From Amoebophrya sp. A120 (taxonomy: Eukaryota; Sar; Dinophyceae; Syndiniales; Amoebophryaceae), in the NCBI GenBank assembly GCA_905178155.1, contig CAJINV010000005.1, positions 8,409,591 to 8,473,590 of the forward strand: 64,000 nt of DNA, in the 5' to 3' direction. The stretch's first letter is position 1. Each line of letters starts with the position of its first letter. The notes under the pieces are model-generated. The model saw only the letters and a program-made list of their open reading frames with translations, did not search any database and was not told the DNA's origin. This document shows, piece by piece, positions 54,801-64,000 of the stretch. The translations under genes and the position numbers were made by a program.

Positions 54801-57800
54801 AAAACGGTCGGTCAAAGTCCTACCGAAGGGGTACGTTTTGGATGTGGACCGAGAGCTGGAAAAACGCGCATTGGTGGTCGAAGCATCAAAACTCCAGTCC
54901 CCCGCGGGAAATCGGAAATCTCCGCGGTCGCAATCCCCGCAACAACTGGAGAAGAAGCGGATAGAGCAGCAAATGTTGAACTCGATCATGTACTTGCAAA
55001 GCACCGAGCTAGTCCCCGGCTTTCTGCAGAAAGACCCAATCCACTCAAGTAGCGGCGGAGGTCCTGGGCAGAACAATAACCCAAATCAACAGCAACTCTA
55101 CCGAGTGAACTTACCGCCGGCGGATAAGATCCACCACGACAAACTTGGGCAAGACCGGTTTTTTGAAACTTCTATTCCGGAGCTGATCTGCCAAAAGGGG
55201 TTGAAGTATTTGGACTTGGTCCTGCGGTTCGACTATGCAATGCAAAAGTTATCGTACTAGTATGAACCAGCCATGCTCCGGCTGCCGCCGGAGCGCAAGG
55301 CTGTTGGGCCGGGGCAAGACTGTTTGCCGATAGGACCACAACCCCGCGGGCCTATGCACAACGAAACACATTGCGCCGCGCCAACCCGCAGGACCACTTG
55401 CGCGCTTCCCGCGCCTGTGGGCGCTCTGCGCAGGGAGCAGCTGCAAAGACCACCGGGGGCGAACAGAAGCCGCCCGGCGGGAGAGGGTAGCGCGAGAGGG
55501 TGGCGCGAGAGGGTGGCGCGGAAAGGCGCCGAACAAAACAGCTCCGCGAATGGCCTGCAGTGCCAAATATGGGTAGCGCCATGCGGATTCGCGCCCGCTT
55601 CTTTGTGTTTTACCCTCTCGCAGACCTCTCGCAGACCCTCTTTTTGACCTCTTTTGGGGGTCCCCGCTAATAATCCGGCTATACTCGCGGGTAGAGGTCG
55701 ACAGAGGTGGCCGAGAGGTGGCCAAGAGGGTCCGCGAGAGGTCGCCCCTTATTCGCGCCACCTCTCGCCACCTCTGTCGAACTCTCGCGCCCCCTCTTTT
55801 TGACCTCTCTGCACCCTCTGAGGCACTTAGGCGCCGCCTTAAGGTGGGTCCTTCGGCGGGCTATACTCGCGCACCCTCTCGCCGACCCTCTCGAAAGGGG
55901 TCCCGCGCCACCTCTCCACCTCTGTCGACCTCTTTTTTACCTCTTTTGACCTCTTTTTGACCTCTCGGCCACCTCTTGTTTACCCTCTGTCTACCTCTTT
56001 TTTCGCATGAATATAATATACAGTAATTGCATGACAAATTTTTCCTAGAAGAGAAATGAAACTTGTCATGCAGTTTCAGGTAAGAAAGCAGATCTGTAAT
56101 GCTAGACTCGCATTAATACGAGTACGATACTTTTGCAATGCATATCGACGAAAAGTGCAAAGAGCTTGCGACCACCGCGAAGCTACCAAACGCATCAAAC
56201 GCGGATACCATGACGGTGAGGCAGTGTACCGATTGGTTTGAGCGGATTCTGCTTGCCTGGGTCGTGACGAACAGGCTGAGGAATGAGGAAATCGCTTTTA
56301 AAGCGGAACTGATCGAGCAAGCACAAGCGGAGAAAGCTGGTTCGCCCGGGTCGCAGAATCCGAACGGTCCGGGTTTGAATAGACCTTCCAATACCCCGGC
56401 TGGACAGAACCCGAACGAGGCGGATGTGAAGCGGATTGTGAAGTACAAAACGGAATTGAGGCAGTTTTTGGACATCATGCTCCCCGCCGCGGAGTTGGTC
56501 GCAGAACAGAGGCGGGAGCGGTTAGTCTGCTTGCAGAAGAAGATCCTCCATTGTTTCAAGCAGGAGCGACCGCGTATCATGCCGAAAGGGGTGTTGAAAG
56601 AGGAATTAGAGCCGGAGATGGATACTTTGTCCCATTTGAACGCACAAACAAGCTTTTTCGCCCTACCGAAGTCAATGAAGGGGACGATGTCAAATGGGGA
56701 GTTCCAGCGGCATCTGCGGAATATGCATTGCACGTATGTCTGGGTCTGGACAGCTTGAACCTGTATTGCGCGTTTCGCATGCCATTAAAATCTGTATTGC
56801 ATAAGCAGCAAAAGCGCCACACTGTCGTCATGCAAAGTCGCAACTTGTAATGCGTGCTGCGTATGAGCAAGCGAGAGCGAGGAGTGAAAAATTTGTCATG
56901 CTTCACTGCAATTAATATTAAAGTAGGCGCGCTCAATCATGACCATCCAGCATTACAAGTTTCCAGACCCAGACATGTTTGCAATGCATACGGAAGTTGT
57001 GCGAGGAGAGGAAATTTTCCGACAAGGACACCCAGGCGATTCTGGCGAAAACGGTTATGGATTGCAAAAATGTCTGGGTCTGGAAGATTGCAAGGTTTGT
57101 CATGCACATTTTGCATGACCCGCGATGTCTGCGATGTATGCCCCAGCATCACAAATTTTTTGCGGGTATCTTGATGCCTATCCCTCATGACAAATGCCCT
57201 CTCCGCGGAGCAAAAACTGGACGCCTCTTGCTGCTCATGCAATACAGATTTTTTTAGATTCCAAAAATAGCATCACGAGTTGCATTCTCGCAGACCCAGA
57301 CATTTTTGCAATCCATAACAGTTGCGGTGTTACAATCAGAAAGGTTCAGCAACGAGTTATTGGAGCCGGAGGCGTTGGTTTTGTCGAAGTTCCTGCACGA
57401 GAAGTACTTTTTACCTTTGTTCGTATCAAATGCAAATATGTCTGGGTCCTCTGGAAGGTCGCAACTTGGGATGCTATCTTTGGACTCTGAAAAGATCTGT
57501 ATTGCATGACCAGCAAGATGAGGAGTAGGCTGTGTGCTACGTGGAGAGGGCAATTGTCATGCAGTGCAGGCATCAGGAAGCCCTCAAAAAGTCTGTGATG
57601 CTAGGGCGTACGTCACAGACATCATGGGTCATGCAAAACGTGCATGACAAACAGGCGCACTCTTCCAGACCCACACGCATTTGCAATGCATAGTTCGCCT
57701 ACTTTTACGATTTCGGAAAGGAACTAAACCCGAATTACGTCGATCCGATGCTACAACTGCTACCGGGGGAGAATTCGGAAATGTTTCCGGAAGCAGGAGG

Positions 57801-60800
57801 ACCGGGTGGGGTTGCTGCACTTGGCAGTCTCGATTCTCCAATGCCAAGCACGATGTTCGCGAGCAGATCGACGGTTTTCTCCTCCAGTTCAGCGGTTTCT
57901 AATAACAAACAGAAGTTGTTGAAGCAGAAGCAAGCGAACTCGAACCCTTTCATCGAGCGCGACCCAGACGACGAGATTATCCCACCAAGCCCCCGCGGTG
58001 GAGGAACGAAAGTTGGGGGGAAGAAGACGAAGTCGAAAGAAGCGGGTACTAGTGGTGCTGCGGCGGTTGAACAACAGCAGCAGCAATCCCCTGCGAATCA
58101 CAACCAGTCGATTGATTCGTTGCACTCCACCAGTCAAAAATCGTCCTCCTCTTCTAACGGGACCACCAACACCGCCCAGCTCGCGAAACTCGTTGCCACC
58201 GGGCCGCAGCCGCAGTATTCCAGATATCACAGTGCACAACTCCCCCGCCCCCTCATTTGTATGGTATGAACAGCAACACAAGCAACAGCACAAAAGGGGC
58301 TTTCGCATGACAAATCAGCATGCAAATTGTAGTACTATTTGAGGTTCCAAAATTTATCATGCTGACAGTGCTTACGAGTAAGGTGTGAGTTTCGTACTAT
58401 GCATTACAAATGAGGGGGAGGGGGAGCTGTGCAGTTTCATACCAGAACGACCGAGCACATGAGCGAGAAGGCGTTTTTGCATTTACTGGACGAATATCAA
58501 ATGCAAAAATGTCTGGGTCTGGAAGATTTTGCGAGTTGTCATGCTTGTCTGGCATGACCAAAAAGTTTGTGATGCGTGTCCAAGAAGAGACCCTTTCGCC
58601 TGTCATGCAAAAACGCAATTTGTCATGCGAAAAGCGCAACACAAAGAAGCGCAGATATTTCTCATGCTCGCCTGTGCATTACAAACCGTTCACTTTTCCC
58701 AACGCAGCATTACAAGTTTCCAGACCCAGACATTTTTGCATTTCATAATGAATTGAATCTGATCCCGACGATCTGTGGGAAGGAAGATGCCCGGTTGTTG
58801 TACCACTGTGCGGAAGCGCAGCTGGTCTCGGAGAAGGATTTTTTCAGGTCCTGCGCGATCGAGGATTTCCGGGACCACTTAGACCGGCCGTGTAACGCAA
58901 GTCTTTACATGACGTGCTACGATCCGAAGTTGTTGCGGTACAAGAAACCCATGAATAGTTCCAGCTCTTCTGGGGGCGGTGGTAATGCCGCGGGAAACAA
59001 AGGTGCACGTGGAGGTGGAGCGAACAGTAGTAGCGCAATTTCTCTGCTGAACCAGTCTGCGTTTGAGACCAACATCGGGCAAATTCCCACGTCCATGTCA
59101 ACGGTGGAGAGTGTGAATTTAGCTCTTATCAAATGCAAAAATGTCTGGGTCTGGAACTTTGCTCGACTTGTCATGCAGGTTTTCAATGACCCATATCATA
59201 TGATCTGTAATGGAGACCTAGCATGACAGGTTCCGTGAGATCACTATCAGGCCTATCCTGCATGAGAAACTGCCTCTCAACTTGATCAAAAGTGGGCAGC
59301 ATTTGGTAATCATGCAACACAGATTTTTGCGTGATTCAGATTTAGCATGACAAGTTGGCTCCAACCATCCAGACCCAGACACTTTTGCAGTGCATAGCTC
59401 TGGGCTTGCAGCAACTGCAGGAAGAACACGAGGAGTTGGCTGCTGGGGAACAAGCTGCTGCAGCGGCCGGTTCGCCGGGTGTACAAGGAACTGCTGCTGC
59501 TGCACAACTCGCTTCCCCCTTCACCAATCTTGCCGCCGCGATCAGCGGCACTTTACCTCCCCAACCCCCCGGCCCGGGGAACGCAGAGAAAATCGAACTG
59601 CTGCAGAACAGTTTCAACAACCCGGGGCTGAAAGAACCGTCCACACAAGTAGCGATTTCCCAGCAGGACCTGGAACTGTTCCAGAACTACTTCAAGCTAT
59701 TATGCGTGGAAAACCAACCGATCAGGAAACTGATCCGTCGCGGGTACCCCTTACCGCGGTACTATTTCAACGCCGAGGCCTTGACGGAAACTTTTTTGAA
59801 AATGGTTTTAACCCGGTTTGCGAAGTTCGAGAGTAGCAACGGGTTCCCCCGGAAGAGTGCTTTGTTAGCTGCTGCTGCGGCGGAAGAGAGTAGCAAAGCT
59901 GGTGGTGCTGGAGGGTCGCAGAGCGAGACGCCTGGGGGAGTGAATAAACAAGCCGGTACAACTTCATCTACGTCTACTTCATCTTCTGAAAAACCATCGA
60001 CTTTTCTGAAGATCACGTGGGCTTTTGGAATCGTGAAGAAGGCGATGGTATCAAATGCAAAAATGTCTGGGTCTGGAAGAATGCCAACTTGTGATGCGCA
60101 TTTCAGAACACAGAAAAATCTCTCATGCATGGGTAGCAAGCGCTGCCCGCTTTCTGCACCCAAAGTGGGGGATTTGTCATGCGGATTCGGCATTGCAGAA
60201 GCTTCTCGAAACCTGTAACGCTAGAGCTTCGATGCCAGACCTTCTGTGTCATGCAAAAACAGCATGACTCTTCCAGACCCAGACGTTTTTACATTTGATA
60301 GATGGCGAAAATTTTCGAGAACCAGCAGCGAATGAAAGAGGAGAAGCGGTTGCATATCCTAAAGGAAAAACGTCCCTGTCATGCAAATGTACAATGACAG
60401 GACCACGTGTAATGCGCATCCCCAGGAGAGGCATTTCCAATCGTTTTTTGGCAATTGTAATGCTGTAAACAGCATGAAAAAATCGTTTTCTCATGCGGCT
60501 TCCCTTGCTAACCAGCACAACACTGCAGATGAAAGCTTGTAATGCACAACTCCCAAAACTTCCAGATTTGTGTTGCAGATTTACCAACTTGACTATAGGG
60601 TGGGGACGTTTTTTCTCAGCATATCGCAGCACTTGAGGACTTCGAAAGCGTTGTTCGATAAAGCGACGACGATCGAGCTGGAGAAGGAATTCTCCCTGTT
60701 GAACAAGATTGAAGACCAGAAGCGGCACGATGAGGAGACGAGATTGTTGAAGAAAATTTCCTATGCAATGCAAAAGCATCGTACTAGTATAAATTGCATT

Positions 60801-62199
60801 ACAAATCAGCCCAGCATTGCAAAATTAATTTGTAATGCGGATTTACCTTGAGAAAGAGATTTGTAAATGCATATAATGCAATTACTACGAGTGCGATACT
60901 TTTGCACAGGATAGTTCCGTTGCGAACGTTTTGTCTGCGCAGGCCATTGCGGACCAGCGGGAGCTGCCGTCGGATTTGGAATATCGGTTGCAAAAGTATA
61001 TGTACTTCTAGTAGCGATTTTTGCATTACCAGCATGATGAAAGATGGAATTTGTGATGCTCATGAACCTAAGAGACGAACTCTGTCGTGCAAGATTGCGA
61101 ATATCAAGATTACTACGAGTGCGATACTTTTGCAATGCATGTGGGGCAGTCTGATTCCGAGGAGCTGATGAAGGCGACTTCGTCCAATGAGTTAATGAAG
61201 CTGCAAAAGGAGTTGAAAGAACGGCAGCGGACGAAGGAGAGGAGGAAAAGGTATACTTACTGTGCTACACCTTGTGGTTTGCGCATGACACAGACTCTCT
61301 GCTGTCAGCAGGGCGCATGACAAACTTCATGGTTATTTTCTGAGTTCTTCCAAACGCACCTTCTCGGTCGTCTCCGTGACAAATTTTTGAAGAAAAATTC
61401 TCACTATCACTATCAGTTGCAACATAATCCTCGAAACGGGCCGGCTAAACGTGGACAAGAACGAAAAGTCCGCTCTGGAATTCGCAATCGACTACGAGCA
61501 CTACTTACGGTCTTTGTTTCATTCAAACCCGAGCAACGAGCAAGGCAGCTTTTACTTCGATAGCGCGGCGGTCTTGCGATCGGCGAAGCGGGAGTACAAC
61601 CAGATGAGTAACCGGGGGATGATGCTTGTGGATAACAGCCAACCAGCTTCGCCGAGTAAACTTGAGCAGTTAGGGTTGGCCGGGTCGAAACCGCAGAAGG
61701 ACTACAAGGCGATGGACATTATCGAGCAAGAAGAAATCACGCATTCGGTCACTGATGCGGCGGTGAAATTTCGAAAAAACTCCAGCCGCACACCTTCGCC
61801 TCTGACACAGAACAAGTTTGGGACGAGAGGAGGGTATGATCATAGATGGTTGCTTGCTTTCGTTTTCGCTAGGTAGTAGATCTTCGCATGACAATGCTAC
61901 ACTAGATCAGCGTCTCGGGGGTCCCGTATGACAAACAGCGCACTAGTACAATGCACGTTTCCAATAAAACACCAACCGCAACCGTTCACAGCCCCCGCCG
62001 CGGCATCATGGGTAGTCGAAGCCGATCCCCGGATCCGGTGTCTGCGTTTGCCGATGCGAGAACCGTAGCGCAGGAAAAAACGAAGTTCGCGATTACCAAT
62101 TTGAACAGCAAGTTTCTGGCGAGCCACCCGTTGTACGGGGGATTGACAAGGGAGGATTGGGGCATTGTACCCGTGAAGGCGGAGGAGTCGCCTTATTGA
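51835..62199 (+). CDS. Large unknown protein, 2107 residues, 13 introners and 2 GT-AG introns
   Basis: Exons 51835-52008, 52267-54289, 54455-55233, 56150-56721, 56996-57055, 57323-57423, 57698-58224, 58447-58494, 58753-59126, 59402-60048, 60306-60354, 60629-60761, 60919-60981, 61147-61250, 61417-61833 and 61947-62199 sum to 6324 nt, one open frame. Order of features: Pro/Ser-rich start; SIRFNQEPFCLPEELNSVKK; charged helix (NYYHEPTVEERLEEELLK); several blocks that look folded (VFCRFLLSTRIVLDVDDWPN; TDWFERILLAWVVTNRLRN; HYLRSLFHSNPSNEQGSFYF), each separated by Ser/Gly/Ala linkers; a coiled-coil stretch (ELMKLQKELKERQRTKERR); an arginine-rich tail ending GGLTREDWGIVPVK. No known domain recognised. 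Likely a cytoskeletal or scaffold-type protein, by composition only. Confidence 0.65.
52009..52261 (+). mobile_element. Introner family A (second core)
   Basis: Starts TACC; TSD GGGGA/GGGGG; joins LSGG to KSQPT. Only a strict 5-bp duplication gives the right phase here. Confidence 0.88.
54290..54449. mobile_element. Introner family B
   Basis: TSD AGAAA/AGAAA; joins ELVE-N-DEEEY. Confidence 0.93.
55234..56144. mobile_element. Introner family B, expanded
   Basis: TSD TCGAC/TCGAC; joins LRFD to EKCKE. Carries the GC-rich nested insert. Confidence 0.92.
55262..55992. mobile_element. GC-rich ACCTCT-repeat insertion inside family B introner
   Basis: The B introner at 55234-56144 is 911 bp instead of about 150. 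From about 55262 to 55992 the sequence is unrelated to family B. The right half is dominated by degenerate CCTCTCG/ACCTCTTTTTGACC words on one strand. It has no convincing reading frame and no clear TIR. Confidence 0.45.
56722..56990. mobile_element. Introner family A (variant core)
   Basis: TSD CGGAA/CGGAA; joins RHLR-K-LCEER. Confidence 0.92.
57056..57317 (-). mobile_element. Introner family A (reverse)
   Basis: TSD ACGGT/ACAGT; joins AKT-V-AVLQS. Confidence 0.9.
57424..57692 (+). mobile_element. Introner family A (forward)
   Basis: TSD GTTCG/GTTCG; joins PLF-A-YFYDF. Confidence 0.93.
58225..58441. mobile_element. Introner family J, intact
   Basis: TSD CCAGA/CCAGA; termini TATCACAGTGCACAACTC and its near complement; joins QYSR to TTEHM. 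The 217-bp reference for the expanded J at 552. Confidence 0.93.
58495..58747 (+). mobile_element. Introner family A (second core)
   Basis: TSD ACGAA/ATGAA; joins LLDE to LNLIP. Confidence 0.9.
59127..59396 (-). mobile_element. Introner family A (reverse variant)
   Basis: TSD GCTCT/GCTCT; joins NLA-L-GLQQL. Confidence 0.93.
60049..60300 (+). mobile_element. Introner family A (third core)
   Basis: TSD GATGG/GATGG; joins KKAM-A-KIFEN. Confidence 0.93.
60355..60623. mobile_element. Introner family D
   Basis: TSD TTGCA/TCGCA; joins KRL-Q-HLRTS. Confidence 0.9.
60762..60913. mobile_element. Introner family B
   Basis: TSD TTTCC/GTTCC; joins KKIS to VANVL. Confidence 0.9.
60982..61141. mobile_element. 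Introner family B, right terminus mutated
   Basis: Ends GCATG instead of GCATA; flanks TGGAA/TGGGG; joins SDLE to QSDSE in phase. Confidence 0.8.
61251..61416 (+). other. GT-AG intron in the 2107-residue gene
   Basis: Donor AAAAG/GTATAC, acceptor TATCAG; 166 nt, phase 2; interior has GCGCATGACA twice, an introner-like word. Confidence 0.6.
61834..61946 (+). other. GT-AG intron in the 2107-residue gene
   Basis: Donor GAGG/GTATGA, acceptor CACTAG; 113 nt, phase 2; joins TRGG-TMHVS. Confidence 0.65.
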
Positions 62200-63308
62200 A
62201 GTGGGAGTGAACAACGAACACATGGACATGTTAATGCGGCAACATGTCAGTACTTCTATGCATCGTCACAGACGGCTCTCTTACGGAAACGTGTAAGTAT
62301 GTCTTGTTGAATTTACGATAAGATTTTTCTTCAATTGTTTTTCTCGCATACTAACGAACACAAGCAGATTTTCGATAATTTCCTCTAGAAACACGTATGA
62401 ACCTTTCCGAGAAATCATTAATAGCACGACTTCGATTTTTCTTTGTATGCGAATGTGAATGCGATCACAATCTTCAGGTCGGTCGTTGGTATCTTTTAGC
62501 GTGGTGTAATCTTCTTTTTGTTAATTTTTTGGAGATTCTGCTGGTTGAGCCCGATGAACATGATTTTATTGCTAACTATCATGCAAAATTTTTGTATGAG
62601 CGCGACGTCCTAAGATCGCAATAAAGTGGTTTTCTTTTTTGAGTTACAAGCAATATTGGCGCATTGTGCCGAGTTCTTGCCATCAATCTGTTTATTACTA
62701 TTGTGCATAGTTTTTTATCACGGTGGTCTAAACTGCTTTCTGTTTAACTTTCTGATTCTATTTTAGGCGGAGTTTCATCTATAGCAGCTGCAGCACTTAT
62801 TGAGGTCGTTTCTGCATGATATCCTTCTTGCTTTGTTTCATTCAAACTGTACACAATTTGTTTCAAGAGTTGGATGCTGTACATTATACCAAGTTCGTTT
62901 CCATTTATGTCAACGATCACTCTCATTGTCAACTTTCATCTCCCGCCATCTTACCACACGAGGAGAGGCCTATCCGTAATAATTGCCATTCGTCCACTTT
63001 TCGTCGTCGTATGAGGCTTGAGGGGAACAAGAATGCGGCGCAGCGAGAATTCCTAGCGTCATTCAGTTCGATCAGAGAAAACTTGAGCGGTACGGCTGGT
63101 GGAACAATTGGACGAGCTCAAAGTCATAGAAATCATTTTCTCGAGAGCGATCAGCGTTGCAGCAGCAATTGCAACGAGAGCCCACGACCGTGCCTACGTT
63201 AAGACCTTTGCAAGAGGTTGCAGCATTTGATGTGAACAATCGTGCCTCTGGACGACTGCAAGTGATTCAAGCACAAGATCACTCTTCCTCATTGAGATTT
63301 TTGTGAAA
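62200..63308. other. Intergenic before the membrane protein gene
   Basis: Short frames (62397-62624, 62816-63202) without features. No introner termini. Confidence 0.5.
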
Positions 63309-64000
63309 ATGGTCGTACATTCAATGTCCCTCGTGTACCCCGCGCCGCAATTGTTCCGACGGTGGCAGACGGACATGGAATTGTTCATCCGAGCATCGCG
63401 TGTAGCCGGAGTTAGGGCACCTCCTGCTTTCCTCCGTCTTTTCGCAAGGAAAAGTTGCAGTTTCACATCTAAAGCGAAGGCCAGCCGCGGCCCGAAGATG
63501 CTGCGCCAGGACCACTACCTCCGTCTCTTCGTGTTTCTGACGATTTTTGTTCTCGTAGTCGCGGCCGTGATCAACACCGACTTGCTCCACGACCACCACT
63601 TTGCGCAGCCAGTCTTCGCAATCGAACAGAAATCCATGCAGCAAGCTTCCCTGGTGCAGTCCCAGAATACCAAACATCTCCGCACAGAAAGAACAGGACA
63701 AGGCACGAGGTCTGCAACATCAGCAGCGTCGAATAGTAAAGCGCGAAGTACCATTTCCTCCGACGCTAGTACAGCAACATCCGCGTCGATGTTGGAACAA
63801 GACGCTGCAGCTACAGGAACATCAACCACAGCACAACAAGATGAAGACGTCACCCAACTTGTCGGCCAAGACCGGCCGGAGGACGAGGATTCCGGGAAGG
63901 AAATTATTTCCGGGCAACGGACTTACGAGCGGGAGAACACACCGACTTACGAGCCGAGCAGCATCCTATGCATTGCAAATGTGTCTGGGTCGGGAAGAGT
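63309..64000 (+). CDS. Type II membrane protein, 5' part (cut by window end)
   Basis: From the ATG at 63309 the frame is open to an introner starting at 63967, about 219 residues. After a basic stretch (LFARKSCSFTSKAKASRGPK) comes one membrane helix, YLRLFVFLTIFVLVVAAVI (about 78-96), then a Gln/Ser/Thr-rich, then acidic, lumenal-looking region (QDRPEDEDSGKEIISGQRTY). The layout (short basic cytosolic tail, one helix, stem) is that of Golgi glycosyltransferases and other type II proteins, but no catalytic domain is in view. Confidence 0.5.
   Translation, partial: MVVHSMSLVYPAPQLFRRWQTDMELFIRASRVAGVRAPPAFLRLFARKSCSFTSKAKASRGPKMLRQDHYLRLFVFLTIFVLVVAAVINTDLLHDHHFAQPVFAIEQKSMQQASLVQSQNTKHLRTERTGQGTRSATSAASNSKARSTISSDASTATSASMLEQDAAATGTSTTAQQDEDVTQLVGQDRPEDEDSGKEIISGQRTYERENTPTYEPSSILCIANVSGSGR
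63967..64000. mobile_element. Introner family A, left end (cut by window end)
   Basis: TATGCATTGCAAATGTGTC then GGGTCGGGAAG, the standard left terminus, interrupting the type II membrane protein gene. Confidence 0.85.

Overview
This 64 kb window is eukaryotic nuclear DNA. The best fit is a syndinean dinoflagellate of the Amoebophrya type (inferred, not proven). Every gene I can support lies on the + strand. Coding exons are packed with short insertions that have terminal inverted repeats (TIRs) and 5-bp target-site duplications (TSDs). From memory, Amoebophrya genomes are described as carrying non-canonical introns with exactly these features, called introner elements. I found 56 complete introners and two cut by the window edges. 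One rule explains all 56: the element begins TAT (or TAC), ends ATA (sometimes mutated), is flanked by 5-bp direct repeats, and the intron equals the element plus the right-hand repeat. Applying that rule, with a few GT-AG introns, keeps 13 genes open and in frame. Results include a 2107-residue protein from 16 exons and two paralogous glycosyl hydrolases of 412 and 414 residues. Thirty-two TSDs match 5/5, sixteen match 4/5 and eight are weaker. || Layout. 1-5774: end of a one-membrane-segment protein gene; its second introner has grown to 4.8 kb by nesting a 4.5 kb long-TIR element that holds a 114-bp tandem array. 6640-12826: a QTRT2-like queuine tRNA-ribosyltransferase subunit and two unknown genes. 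14522-16550: a two-zinc-ribbon DUF2256 protein. 16849-18290: a retrotransposon endonuclease fragment between 43-bp direct repeats, and a decayed reading frame. 19493-22223: a SAM-dependent methyltransferase. 23095-34370: secreted Asl1-like glycosyl hydrolase GH1, split inside an introner by a 7 kb block that itself holds an NFKBIL1-like J-domain gene and another gene. 35936-42858: paralogue GH2, with two introners enlarged by nested insertions. 44089-45781: prenyl-binding protein PDE6D. 46481-47647: a PAN-like cysteine protein. 48174-50285: two small genes with ordinary GT-AG introns. 51835-62199: a 2107-residue protein with 13 introners. 63309-64000: start of a type II membrane protein. || Introners fall into at least ten TIR families, called A-L and N here as private labels. 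They share a decamer-like internal word, YTTGTNATGC, in both orientations. Two intron systems thus coexist: a minority of GT-AG introns and a majority of transposon-like introns removed at non-GT-AG boundaries. The methyltransferase, QTRT2, PDE6D, J-domain and hydrolase genes look like ordinary host genes; no operon logic is expected or seen. Functions are inferred from motifs read by eye; no database search was run.
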